Shown here: piece by piece, positions 7,853 to 15,775 of the stretch
How positions within the stretch are numbered: position 1 is the stretch's first letter
Layout of the letters: each line of letters begins with the position of its first letter
Source of the DNA: Shewanella abyssi
GTDB taxonomy: Bacteria > Pseudomonadota > Gammaproteobacteria > Enterobacterales > Shewanellaceae
DNA: 32,686 nt
Assembly: GCF_023284025.1 (NCBI RefSeq)
Contig: NZ_JAKIKR010000053.1
Coordinates: forward strand, 1 to 32,686
Direction: 5' to 3'
Translations under genes and position numbers: made by a program
Notes under the pieces: model-generated
Told to the model about the DNA's origin: nothing
Seen by the model: only the letters and a program-made list of their open reading frames with translations
Databases searched by the model: none

Positions 7853-8599
7853 ATGTGGTTAGGGGTAGTAACCCTGTTTCCGGAGATGTTTCGTGCCGTA
7901 ACAGACTTTGGGGTAACGGGTCGTGCAGTTAGCAAGGGTTTGCTAGAGATGCATACGTGGAATCCTCGTGATTTCACCCATGATAAACATAACACAGTGG
8001 ATGACCGCCCATACGGTGGTGGCCCTGGCATGTTAATGATGGTGCAACCTCTACGTGATGCCATCCATGCAGCAAAAGCTGCAGCTGGAAAAGAGGCAAA
8101 GGTGATCTACCTTTCTCCTCAAGGCCGTAAGCTGACACAGCAAGGCGTTGAAGAGTTAGCAAAGTCATCCAGTTTGATTTTAGTGTGTGGACGATACGAA
8201 GGTGTCGATGAGCGCATTATTCAAACTGAAGTGGATGAAGAGTGGTCGATTGGAGATTACGTGCTTTCGGGCGGTGAGATACCAGCGATGACTTTGATTG
8301 ATTCAGTATCAAGGCTAGTTCCTGGCGTGCTAGGAAAAAAGGCTTCGGCAGAGCAGGATTCCTTCTCTGACGGTTTATTGGATTGTCCCCACTATACGCG
8401 TCCGGAAAGTATGGATGGACTGGATGTTCCAGCCGTATTGTTAAGTGGCAACCACGAACATATTAGACGCTGGCGTTTGCAACAAAGTCTCAGTAGAACT
8501 TTGTTAAGACGACCAGAATTACTTGAAAATCTAGCTCTGACTGGCGAACAAGAGAAGCTTTTAGCCGAATTTGTAGACAGCATCAAACAAGATGATTAG
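7853..8599 (+). CDS. trmD: tRNA (guanine37-N1)-methyltransferase TrmD
   Basis: 248 residues. TrmD is a SPOUT-class enzyme that uses AdoMet to make m1G37 next to the anticodon and prevents +1 frameshifting. Visible motifs are YGGGPGM (54-60), YLSPQGRKL (86-94), CGRYEGVDERI (112-122) and GDYVLSGGE (134-142). R154 and D169, the residues implicated in catalysis in E. coli TrmD, are both present at the same numbers. The trefoil-knot AdoMet pocket should be intact. Third gene of the operon. Confidence 0.98.
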   Translation: MWLGVVTLFPEMFRAVTDFGVTGRAVSKGLLEMHTWNPRDFTHDKHNTVDDRPYGGGPGMLMMVQPLRDAIHAAKAAAGKEAKVIYLSPQGRKLTQQGVEELAKSSSLILVCGRYEGVDERIIQTEVDEEWSIGDYVLSGGEIPAMTLIDSVSRLVPGVLGKKASAEQDSFSDGLLDCPHYTRPESMDGLDVPAVLLSGNHEHIRRWRLQQSLSRTLLRRPELLENLALTGEQEKLLAEFVDSIKQDD

Positions 8600-8635
8600 T
8601 CGAAGCGTAGTTATTACTAGAATGGAGTTTATTTA

Positions 8636-8989
8636 ATGAATAACATCATCAAAATGCTCAACGAAGAGCAAATGAAAACCGACGTACCAGTATTTGGTGC
8701 CGGTGATACAGTAGTTGTTAAAGTACGTGTTGTAGAAGGCGGTAAAGAGCGTCTACAGGCGTTCGAAGGCGTTGTAATCGCTAAGCGTAACCGCGGCGTT
8801 CACTCTGCATTCACAGTACGTAAAATCTCTAATGGCGAAGGTGTTGAGCGTGCGTTCCAAATTCACAGCCCAATCATCTCTAGCATCGAAGTTAAGCGTC
8901 GCGGCCGTGTTCGTCGTGCTAAGCTTTACTATCTACGTGAACGTTCAGGTAAGTCTGCACGTATTCGTGAGAAGCTAGCTACTAAGTAA
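8636..8989 (+). CDS. rplS: 50S ribosomal protein L19
   Basis: 117 residues with the full L19 pattern (PVFGAGDTVVVKVRVVEGGKERLQ, FEGVVIAKRNRG, TVRKISNGEGVER, RRGRVRRAKLYYLRERSGK). L19 sits at the 30S-50S interface. ATG 8636 is preceded by GGAG. It is the last gene of the operon, followed by a strong terminator. Confidence 0.98.
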   Translation: MNNIIKMLNEEQMKTDVPVFGAGDTVVVKVRVVEGGKERLQAFEGVVIAKRNRGVHSAFTVRKISNGEGVERAFQIHSPIISSIEVKRRGRVRRAKLYYLRERSGKSARIREKLATK

Positions 8990-9043
8990 TTACGCTTTAG
9001 TAATAATTAGTTTAGCTAAAAAAAGATGCAGTGTTCGCATGAG

Positions 9044-9067
9044 AAACCGCCTATATGGCGGTTTTTT
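9044..9067 (+). terminator. Intrinsic terminator of the rpsP-rplS operon
   Basis: AAACCGCC (9044-9051) pairs with GGCGGTTT (9057-9064) around TATAT, with a T-run to 9067. Confidence 0.92.
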
Positions 9068-9379
9068 GTTGGCTGTAATTTAGTAAAGGCTGTCTCAATG
9101 ACACTTTGTTTTCGTCGCTGTGACGTCTCTTAATATATAAACTCGTCAACTCTTTAGCTCGTTATTTTTGTCGATTGGGCCGGCTACAGCGCCTTAAAGC
9201 ATAAATTTATTCATTTATCCCATTTGTGCTTGATCTTCATCTGACACACAGGCATAGTGCTTTCAAGGTGTAATGGTGTAGCAGTACGCAATTACAGTTA
9301 ATTTTATAGGATAGACTTCTAATTCGGTCAATAGTGCTAATAGATATTGGAAGATGAAAACTCAAATCAGGTGATAAGC
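9068..9379 (+). promoter_or_regulatory. aroF upstream region with candidate promoter
   Basis: About 310 bases without a gene. The best promoter-like pair is TTGATC (9230-9235), a 17-base spacer, then CATAGT (9253-9258). I looked for a TyrR box (TGTAAA-N6-TTTACA) and found none convincing. Confidence 0.35.
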
Positions 9380-10471
9380 ATGCAGCAAGATACGATAAAC
9401 AACGTTCATATTAGTTCAGAGAAAGTGTTAGTGACTCCAGAGGAGCTAAAGCGCGATCTTCCCTTGTCTGCTCATGCTAGCCAGTATGTTCTTAATGCCC
9501 GCAGAACAGTGGCTGACATCGTACATAAGCGCGATAACCGAGTGTTAGTCATTGCTGGACCTTGCTCTATTCATGATATCGATGCTGCTAAAGAGTACGC
9601 ACTTAAGCTTAAGAAACTGCATGATGAGCTAGGCGAGCAGTTTTACGTGTTGATGCGTGTTTACTTTGAAAAACCACGTACTACCGTGGGCTGGAAAGGC
9701 ATGATTAATGATCCTGATATGAACGAGTCATTTGACGTTGATAAAGGCTTGCGTAAAGCGCGTGAATTGATGATTTGGCTGGCCGAGCTTGGGCTTCCTG
9801 TCGCCACTGAAGCGCTCGATCCCATTAGTCCCCAGTACATGTCAGAACTTATCACTTGGTCAGCGATTGGCGCTCGTACTACTGAATCGCAGACACACCG
9901 CGAGATGGCATCGGGGCTTTCTATGCCAGTCGGATTCAAAAACGGTACCGATGGCAAACTGGGTGTTGCAATTAACGCGCTAGAGTCTGCAGCAAGCGGT
10001 CACCGCTTTATGGGGATCAACCAACAAGGGCAAGTCTCATTGTTGCAAACAGCGGGTAACCCTGATGGGCACGTTATTTTACGCGGTGGTAAAGCACCAA
10101 ATTATGATGCGGCCAGTGTCGAGGAGTGTGAAAAACAGTTGCATGGGGCGAAATTGAATGCCCGCCTGATTGTTGATTGCAGCCATGGTAATTCAGCAAA
10201 AGATCACAATAAGCAAAAGCCCGTGTGTGAGGATGTGTTTAGCCAAATCGTTAATGGTAATCAGTCTATTATTGGGGTGATGCTTGAGAGCCACCTTAAT
10301 GCAGGTAAGCAAAGCAGCGATCTGCCGTTTAATGAGTTAGCTTATGGCGTGTCAGTGACTGATGCATGTATCGATTGGCAATCAACCGCAGCATTATTAC
10401 GCACCGGCGCTGCAGACTTAGCTTCAGTATTACCTACAAGATTTGATATGCTGAAAGTTGCGAACGGCTGA
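9380..10471 (+). CDS. aroF: 3-deoxy-7-phosphoheptulonate (DAHP) synthase, AroF type
   Basis: 363 residues, type I-alpha. It condenses phosphoenolpyruvate with erythrose 4-phosphate, the first step of aromatic biosynthesis. Motifs: AGPCSIHD, MRVYFEKPRTTVGWKG, ATEALDPISPQY, SAIGARTTESQTHREMASG, PVGFKNGTDG, DCSHGNS. ATG 9380 is chosen because AGGTGA (9369-9374) precedes it at ideal spacing and the protein then begins MQQDTINNVHI, like E. coli AroF. A TTG start at 9347 has no ribosome-binding site. Asn-8, which is linked to tyrosine feedback in E. coli AroF, is conserved. With tyrA directly downstream, tyrosine sensitivity is likely. It forms an operon with tyrA. Confidence 0.96.
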   Translation: MQQDTINNVHISSEKVLVTPEELKRDLPLSAHASQYVLNARRTVADIVHKRDNRVLVIAGPCSIHDIDAAKEYALKLKKLHDELGEQFYVLMRVYFEKPRTTVGWKGMINDPDMNESFDVDKGLRKARELMIWLAELGLPVATEALDPISPQYMSELITWSAIGARTTESQTHREMASGLSMPVGFKNGTDGKLGVAINALESAASGHRFMGINQQGQVSLLQTAGNPDGHVILRGGKAPNYDAASVEECEKQLHGAKLNARLIVDCSHGNSAKDHNKQKPVCEDVFSQIVNGNQSIIGVMLESHLNAGKQSSDLPFNELAYGVSVTDACIDWQSTAALLRTGAADLASVLPTRFDMLKVANG

Positions 10472-10485
10472 TGGAAGAGAGAGTA

Positions 10486-11625
10486 ATGAACGAGAAGACC
10501 ACTGCAGAGCTTGAAAACCTCAGAGGCTTAATTGATGGCGTTGACCAGCAGTTACTGCATCTACTGAGAAAACGATTAGATCTAGTGGCACAAGTTGGTG
10601 CTGTTAAGCACGGTGCAGGCTTGCCCATTTATGCCCCTCAGCGTGAAGCATCAATGCTGGCAAAACGTCGCGGCGAAGCAGCTGCGATGAATGTAGAACC
10701 ACAGTTAATCGAGGATATTCTAAGGCGCTTAATGCGCGAGTCTTACCTTAATGAGAAGGACGTAGGCTTTAAGCAAGTCAATACCGAACTTGGTCATGTG
10801 GTTATTGTTGGCGGTGAAGGCAAGCTCGGCGGTCTGTTTTCGCAAATGCTGACCTTGTCAGGGTATGAAGTTAGGTCTTTAGATAAGGACGACTGGGCTA
10901 ATAGTCAGACCATTTTTGATGGTGCTGGTTTAGTTATTGTGACGGTACCGATTAGCATTACCTGTGATTTGATTGCTAGCAAGCTAACGCAATTACCAGA
11001 TCATTGTATTCTTGCTGACTTAACGTCGATTAAAACTGCACCTGTTGAAGCCATGTTAGCGGCGCACTCAGGCCCTGTTTTAGGTTTGCACCCCATGTTT
11101 GGTCCTGATGTCGGCAGCTTAGCTAAGCAAGTGGTCGTAGTTTGTCATGGTCGTGATAAGTCTCAATACCAATGGTTGATTGAACAGATTGAGATCTGGG
11201 GCGCACGTATCGTTGAAGCTGAACCTGAGAAGCATGATAAAGCGATGCAACTGGTGCAGGCAATGCGACATTTCTCCTCTTTTGTTTACGGACTTAACCT
11301 CTATAAAGAGGAGGCTGATATAGGATCTCTACTGCAGTTTAGTTCACCTATATATCGTTTAGAGCTAGCGATGGTGGGGCGTCTATTTGCCCAGAGCCCG
11401 GAGTTATATGCAGATATTATTTTTGCTCAAGAAGAAAGCTTAGTGGCGATTAGCGATTACCTTGATAACTATTCGCAAGCCCTGTCGATATTAAAGTCAG
11501 GCAACCGAGAAGCGTTTGTTAAACAGTTCGAAGAGGTGGCACAGTGGTTCGGTGACTTTGCACCGCAGTTTCAAAGAGAAAGTCGGGCAATGTTGCAATC
11601 GGTCAATGATATGAAAACAGATTAA
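10486..11625 (+). CDS. tyrA: Bifunctional chorismate mutase / prephenate dehydrogenase (T-protein)
   Basis: 379 residues. The N-terminal AroQ chorismate mutase domain (about 1-90, ELENLRGLIDGVDQQLLHLL, KRLDLVAQVGAVKHG, PQREASML) is followed by an NAD-dependent prephenate dehydrogenase domain (VVIVGGEGKLGGLF nucleotide loop, VTVPISIT, GLHPMFGPDVGSLAKQVVV). It turns chorismate into 4-hydroxyphenylpyruvate for tyrosine. ATG 10486 has GGAAGAGAG upstream and gives an N-terminus like E. coli TyrA. The in-frame ATG at 10471, overlapping the aroF stop, has no ribosome-binding site and is the less likely start. Confidence 0.96.
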   Translation: MNEKTTAELENLRGLIDGVDQQLLHLLRKRLDLVAQVGAVKHGAGLPIYAPQREASMLAKRRGEAAAMNVEPQLIEDILRRLMRESYLNEKDVGFKQVNTELGHVVIVGGEGKLGGLFSQMLTLSGYEVRSLDKDDWANSQTIFDGAGLVIVTVPISITCDLIASKLTQLPDHCILADLTSIKTAPVEAMLAAHSGPVLGLHPMFGPDVGSLAKQVVVVCHGRDKSQYQWLIEQIEIWGARIVEAEPEKHDKAMQLVQAMRHFSSFVYGLNLYKEEADIGSLLQFSSPIYRLELAMVGRLFAQSPELYADIIFAQEESLVAISDYLDNYSQALSILKSGNREAFVKQFEEVAQWFGDFAPQFQRESRAMLQSVNDMKTD

Positions 11626-11645
11626 TGTGATATGAATAGATTGAT

Positions 11646-11671
11646 AAAAAAGGAGCTTAGGCTCCTTTTTT
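11646..11671. terminator. Intrinsic terminator of aroF-tyrA
   Basis: AAAAAAGGAGC (11646-11656) and GCTCCTTTTTT (11661-11671) around TTAG. Confidence 0.93.
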
Positions 11672-11865
11672 ATTGTCAAAACAAAGGTAAATAGTAATGA
11701 GAATGAACAGTATTATTAATGCTGTTTTTAGCCCGCGCCAATATCATGTTAATTTTGAGCAATTAGTCAACATTAGCGGATGCTTAAGGTGATCTCATTC
11801 ATAGTTTTCACCATTATCCGTAGAAAATACTTTTGCAATTTCTTAATCGGCGTAAACTAATTCAA

Positions 11866-11888
11866 AAGATGCAAATTATATGCATGTA
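11866..11888 (+). promoter_or_regulatory. Candidate NsrR operator upstream of hcp
   Basis: GATGCAAATTATATGCAT (11868-11885) is flanked by AA on the left. Its arms ATGCA and TGCAT are seven bases apart, exactly as in the NsrR consensus (AAGATGCATTT-N-AAATGCATCTT). It lies about 25 bases before the hcp start, a position suited to repression that is relieved by nitric oxide. Family knowledge: hcp-hcr is a classic NsrR target in gammaproteobacteria. Confidence 0.7.
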
Positions 11889-11910
11889 TTAAGTATTAGG
11901 AGTAAATGTC

Positions 11911-13575
11911 GTGTTTTGTATTCAATGTGAGCAAACAATTAGAACGCCTGCGGGCAATGGCTGTAGTTACACTCAAGGTATGTGTGGTAAGACTTCGGAT
12001 ACATCTGACCTTCAAGATCTACTCATCTATATACTTCAAGGTGTATCAGCTTACGCTGTACGAGCACGTGAAGTTGGCGTTGTTGATCACGAGATTGACA
12101 CCTTTGTACCAAAGGCATTTTTCGCGACATTAACTAACGTGAACTTTGATGATGACCGTATTATTGGATACACGACACAAGCGAATATTTTCCGTAGCCG
12201 TTTGCAAACAGCTTATGAAGCGAAATGCGCTGAATTAAATATTGAAGCAAAAGCGCCGACAGCAACAATGCAGTTAGTATTAGGTGCAACTAAGCCTGAA
12301 ATGCTTTCTCAAGCGCCTCAAGCAGCTGCTAACCGTGGCAAAGACGAAGTTCATGAAGATATCATGGGTCTACGTTTACTTTGTTTATACGGCCTTAAAG
12401 GCGCTGCTGCATATATGGAGCATGCTCGCGTACTGGACCAAACCAACGATGAAGTTGCCGGTGAATTCCACGAAATCATGGCGTTCTTAGGTGAAGACTC
12501 TGTTGATGGTGACAAGCTGTTTGAAACTGCAATGCAGATTGGTCAACTTAACTATCGCGTAATGGCGATGTTAGATGAAGGCGAGACTCACTCATTCGGC
12601 CACCCAGAGCCGACTCAAGTGAACACCAAATCTATAAAAGGTAAGGCTATCTTGGTGTCGGGTCATGACATGAAAGATCTAGAGCTTATCTTGCAACAAA
12701 CTGAAGGCAAGGGCATTAACGTATTCACTCACGGTGAAATGTTACCAGCGTTAGCTTACCCAGAACTTAAAAAATTCCCACACCTTGTCGGTAACTACGG
12801 TAGTGCATGGCAGAACCAGCAAAAAGAATTTTCTAACTTCCCAGGTGCCGTCGTAATGACGTCTAACTGTATTGTTGACCCGAATGTGGGCGATTATTCT
12901 GACCGTATTTTCACTCGTAGCATTGTTGGCTGGCCTGGTGTTAGTCACATTGTCGGTGATGATTTTAGTGCCGTTATTGCTAAAGCAGAGTCTTTAGAAG
13001 GCTTCGCCTATGATGAGATCCCCCATCTAATCACTATCGGCTTCGCTCGTAACGCACTAATGGCTGCAGCGCCAACCGTGATTGAGAATGTGAAAAGTGG
13101 TGCTATTAAGCATTTCTTCTTGGTTGGTGGCTGTGACGGCGATAAGGAAGAGCGTGGTTACTTTACCGATATAGCAACGCAAGCGCCTGCTGACTCGATT
13201 ATTCTGACACTGGGTTGTGGTAAGTATAAGTTCAACAAACTTGAGTTTGGTGACATTAACGGTATCCCACGTCTATTGGATGTTGGTCAGTGTAATGATG
13301 CTTATTCTGCTATCCAGCTTGCTATTGCATTGTCTGAAGCATTTGAATGCGACATCAATGAATTACCATTGAGCATCGTTCTGTCTTGGTTTGAGCAAAA
13401 AGCGATTGTAGTGTTACTGACGCTATTGTCACTAGGTGTGAAGAACATTTTGACTGGCCCAACAGCGCCAGCATTCCTAACTGAAAACTTGGCTAAAGTC
13501 TTAGAAGAGAAGTTTGGACTGCGCACAACTACAACAGTTGAAGCGGATCTTAATCGCATTCTAAACGTGGCTTAA
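11911..13575 (+). CDS. hcp: Hybrid cluster protein / hydroxylamine reductase
   Basis: 554 residues. Hcp carries an Fe-S cluster plus a 4Fe-2S-2O hybrid cluster. It reduces hydroxylamine in vitro and is a high-affinity NO reductase and S-nitrosylase in E. coli. The N-terminal cysteines C3, C6, C18 and C25 give the CX2CX11CX6C spacing of the facultative-anaerobe class. Hybrid-cluster regions are visible (SGHDMKDLELIL, VFTHGEMLPA, MTSNCIVDPN, LVGGCDGD, LTLGCGKYKFN, LSWFEQKA). The start is GTG at 11911: AGGAG (11898-11902) precedes it by eight bases, and the protein then begins MFCIQCEQT as in homologues. It is followed by hcr, its electron donor, after a hairpin. Confidence 0.97.
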   Translation: MFCIQCEQTIRTPAGNGCSYTQGMCGKTSDTSDLQDLLIYILQGVSAYAVRAREVGVVDHEIDTFVPKAFFATLTNVNFDDDRIIGYTTQANIFRSRLQTAYEAKCAELNIEAKAPTATMQLVLGATKPEMLSQAPQAAANRGKDEVHEDIMGLRLLCLYGLKGAAAYMEHARVLDQTNDEVAGEFHEIMAFLGEDSVDGDKLFETAMQIGQLNYRVMAMLDEGETHSFGHPEPTQVNTKSIKGKAILVSGHDMKDLELILQQTEGKGINVFTHGEMLPALAYPELKKFPHLVGNYGSAWQNQQKEFSNFPGAVVMTSNCIVDPNVGDYSDRIFTRSIVGWPGVSHIVGDDFSAVIAKAESLEGFAYDEIPHLITIGFARNALMAAAPTVIENVKSGAIKHFFLVGGCDGDKEERGYFTDIATQAPADSIILTLGCGKYKFNKLEFGDINGIPRLLDVGQCNDAYSAIQLAIALSEAFECDINELPLSIVLSWFEQKAIVVLLTLLSLGVKNILTGPTAPAFLTENLAKVLEEKFGLRTTTTVEADLNRILNVA

Positions 13576-13608
13576 ATGCCTGTTTAGTCGGTGATGAGTA
13601 AATAAAAG

Positions 13609-13633
13609 TGGCCACTCAAAAGTGGCCATTTTT
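13609..13633 (+). terminator. Hairpin terminator between hcp and hcr
   Basis: TGGCCAC (13609-13615) pairs with GTGGCCA (13622-13628), followed by TTTTT. Because hcr follows in the same direction 38 bases later, it probably attenuates hcr relative to hcp instead of separating two operons. Confidence 0.7.
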
Positions 13634-13670
13634 ATGTCAGAAGTATTCTAAAAATCTAGGTTAAAATGAT

Positions 13671-14774
13671 ATGGCTAATAATATAAATATGTCGGCGACA
13701 GAGCCGTTTGAAGCTGAGCAGTGGCAAGCAGGCGAACATCAGTTAGTGTGTGTTGAAAAGTGGAACGAGACTCACGATGTCATGAGTTTTCGCTTTCAAG
13801 GCATCAAGCCGGTAAAGTTTCATTTTAAGCCAGGGCAGTTTTTAACATTGCTATTAGATATTAATGGCGAGAAAATCGGCCGTAGTTACACCATTAGCTC
13901 ATCGCCTTCGCGCCCATTCTCAGTGGTGCTGACGGTAAAGCAGATTGAAGGCGGCAAAGTATCTAACTACTTGGCTAATCATCTAGAGGTCGGCCATGTC
14001 GTCCGCGCGCTTGGACCGGATGGTGCATTTAACCTTATTGATATTGCCGCTGATAACTATCTGTTTTTAAGTGCAGGCTGTGGCATTACGCCGATGTACT
14101 CGATGTCTCGATGGTTAGCGGATACTCAAATTAGCCCTGACGTTTGCTTCTTACACAGTGCAAAATCAACTGAAGATCTTATTTTTAAACAATCTCTTGA
14201 GCAGATAGCGGAGCGTAGTAGTCAATTTAAACTCAATTATATTTTAGAAAACGTTGACGCTGAGCCTTGTGCTCATGTTGACCAGCAGGCGGGTCGTTTA
14301 TCTGCCGACAACTTGCAGCGCCTAGTGCCAGACTACCAATCTAGAACCGTGTTTGTTTGTGGCCCAGAGCCATACATGGCTGCGGTAAAAGCATTACTTG
14401 AGTCGCTTAATTTTAATATGGCGCAATTTCATCAAGAAAGCTTTGGCTCATTCAAAGGTGATCTCGCAGAGCTTGCTGCAGCAAAAGAAAGTGCGGACAG
14501 CGTTGAGAGCGATGATGGTGGCTTTATGTTGCGCATTGGCGATAGAGTACGCTCAATGAGCAGCGCACAAACGGTGCTCGATGGTGTTGAAGCTGAAGGG
14601 TTACCTATCATTGCAGCTTGTCGCTCTGGTGTATGTGGCGCGTGTAAATGCAAGGTGGTCGAGGGTGAAACTGAATCCTCTAGTCAGATGTCACTAACGG
14701 CCGATGAAATAGCACAAGGCTATGTTTTGGCTTGTTCTACAAAGTTGAAGTCTGATGTGACGCTAGAGCTGTAG
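13671..14774 (+). CDS. hcr: NADH oxidoreductase Hcr
   Basis: 367 residues. Hcr passes electrons from NADH to Hcp. Order: FAD-binding ferredoxin-reductase domain with GRSYTISSSP; NAD-binding domain with AGCGITPMYSM and FVCGPEPYMAAV; and a C-terminal plant-type 2Fe-2S domain with CRSGVCGACKC and a final Cys in YVLACSTK. All four cluster cysteines are present. ATG 13671 has AGG ten bases upstream; ATG 13689 (MSATEPFEAE) is an alternative start. Confidence 0.94.
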   Translation: MANNINMSATEPFEAEQWQAGEHQLVCVEKWNETHDVMSFRFQGIKPVKFHFKPGQFLTLLLDINGEKIGRSYTISSSPSRPFSVVLTVKQIEGGKVSNYLANHLEVGHVVRALGPDGAFNLIDIAADNYLFLSAGCGITPMYSMSRWLADTQISPDVCFLHSAKSTEDLIFKQSLEQIAERSSQFKLNYILENVDAEPCAHVDQQAGRLSADNLQRLVPDYQSRTVFVCGPEPYMAAVKALLESLNFNMAQFHQESFGSFKGDLAELAAAKESADSVESDDGGFMLRIGDRVRSMSSAQTVLDGVEAEGLPIIAACRSGVCGACKCKVVEGETESSSQMSLTADEIAQGYVLACSTKLKSDVTLEL

Positions 14775-14911
14775 TCACAAAGCGCCATCAATTGTTAATA
14801 AATTTGAAATAAATTAGTAGTGAAAGTTGCGTAAGTCACTATGAGAAAGTAAGGTTAATGACAGGACGTGATGGAATTTACGCCTGTCTTTTCTTTCTTG
14901 ACGGAGTGGCT

Positions 14912-15250
14912 ATGACATCAACAACGCATTTAGCAGCATTACCTCTAGAAGATAAAAGCCTTGCTCACATGTTATATGGGCTTATGGCCTGTTTTCCTGT
15001 GCTGTTACTCCCCGCCGTTCTGAGTCTATTGATTAACTTAAACCAGCGTCAAAACACCCTAAGTTCAGTTCTCGTGTCCCACCTTAGATGGCAACGCTGG
15101 TCGATTATCGGCATGTTGCTGCTTATGTTAGTGGGCTACTTAAGTAATCAACCCTGGTTAAGTGGCACACTTTATGTTGCTGGCGCAGTTTGGTTTAGCG
15201 GTCGTATTTTTAAGGGCTGGCTGAGCCTAGTAGAGGGTCGCTGTATCTAG
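14912..15250 (+). CDS. DUF4870-like small membrane protein
   Basis: 112 residues with three predicted membrane segments. The pattern (MLYGLMACFPVLLLPAVLSLLI, then LVSHLRWQRWSIIG, then AVWFSGRIFKGWLSLVEGR) resembles DUF4870/TM proteins with SH.RWQ between helices 1 and 2 and W..RI.KG..L at the end. Function unknown. ATG 14912 has GGAG (14903-14906) five bases upstream. An upstream in-frame ATG at 14858 would add 18 residues with no ribosome-binding site. It follows hcr in the same direction, 137 bases on. Confidence 0.7.
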   Translation: MTSTTHLAALPLEDKSLAHMLYGLMACFPVLLLPAVLSLLINLNQRQNTLSSVLVSHLRWQRWSIIGMLLLMLVGYLSNQPWLSGTLYVAGAVWFSGRIFKGWLSLVEGRCI

Positions 15251-15775
15251 TCTCCTTTTCATCCATTCCCCCGTTTAAATTGATGAGTACAGTCTGTGAC
15301 TCGTTACGAAATTCTAGCCTTCTTTCTGCGCTTTCTTTAGTTATATAGCTTATCTCTTACGTATACACCGTTGGCAAGATCACATGACTATTACGGCGCT
15401 CGCGTTGCTATTAAGCCTACTTATATTGGCGGCAGACAAGATATTTGGTGTCTCTGTTTATTCGAGTTTAGCGCGCTGAGTTCGCCTACAGATCCGATTG
15501 CGGTATCGGCTTGGTTATTTCTGTCGCTATTTCACCAGTGGTCTCCTCTACTGAGCCATTAACGATGGCGGGTATAACCGGTTTATTTTTGCAAGAGGTG
15601 GTAGTAGTTTTCTCTATCTTGTTCCTAGCTTGATTGATAAGAGTCACGCTGAAGAAGAGAAGGGGGCTGATTAATTTTAAAATATTCGATATAGGATTAA
15701 ATAACGACCGCCAATAGATATTGGCGGCCGACGTATGACTGCTTTACAGCGCTTGTTACTCGTAATCGATATAGA
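15251..15775. other. Gap with a decayed membrane-protein remnant
   Basis: About 525 bases with no intact gene. The only protein-like signal is in two plus-strand frames between 15384 and 15633 (described separately). No terminator with a T-run was found for either flanking gene. Confidence 0.5.
15384..15633 (+). pseudogene. Possible frameshifted remnant of a membrane protein
   Basis: ATG 15384 opens MTITALALLLSLLILAADKI and stops after 31 codons at TGA. A second frame, shifted by one, continues from about 15472 with a strongly hydrophobic, coding-like stretch (CGIGLVISVAISPVVSSTEP, then LTMAGITGLFLQEVVVVFSI) and ends at TGA 15631-15633. The join suggests a frameshift or deletion in a former gene. 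Family not recognised. It could instead be a 31-residue single-span peptide. Confidence 0.3.

Noticed and set aside
9347..9379. TTG start extending AroF by 11 residues
   Set aside because: No ribosome-binding site, while ATG 9380 has AGGTGA at good spacing and matches the E. coli AroF N-terminus.
9068..9379. TyrR box upstream of aroF
   Set aside because: Only weak TGTAAT half-matches are present; no TGTAAA-N6-TTTACA palindrome.
11755..11770. TTGAGCAATTAGTCAA as an FNR box for hcp
   Set aside because: The half-sites TTGA and TCAA are eight bases apart instead of six, so the geometry is wrong for FNR.
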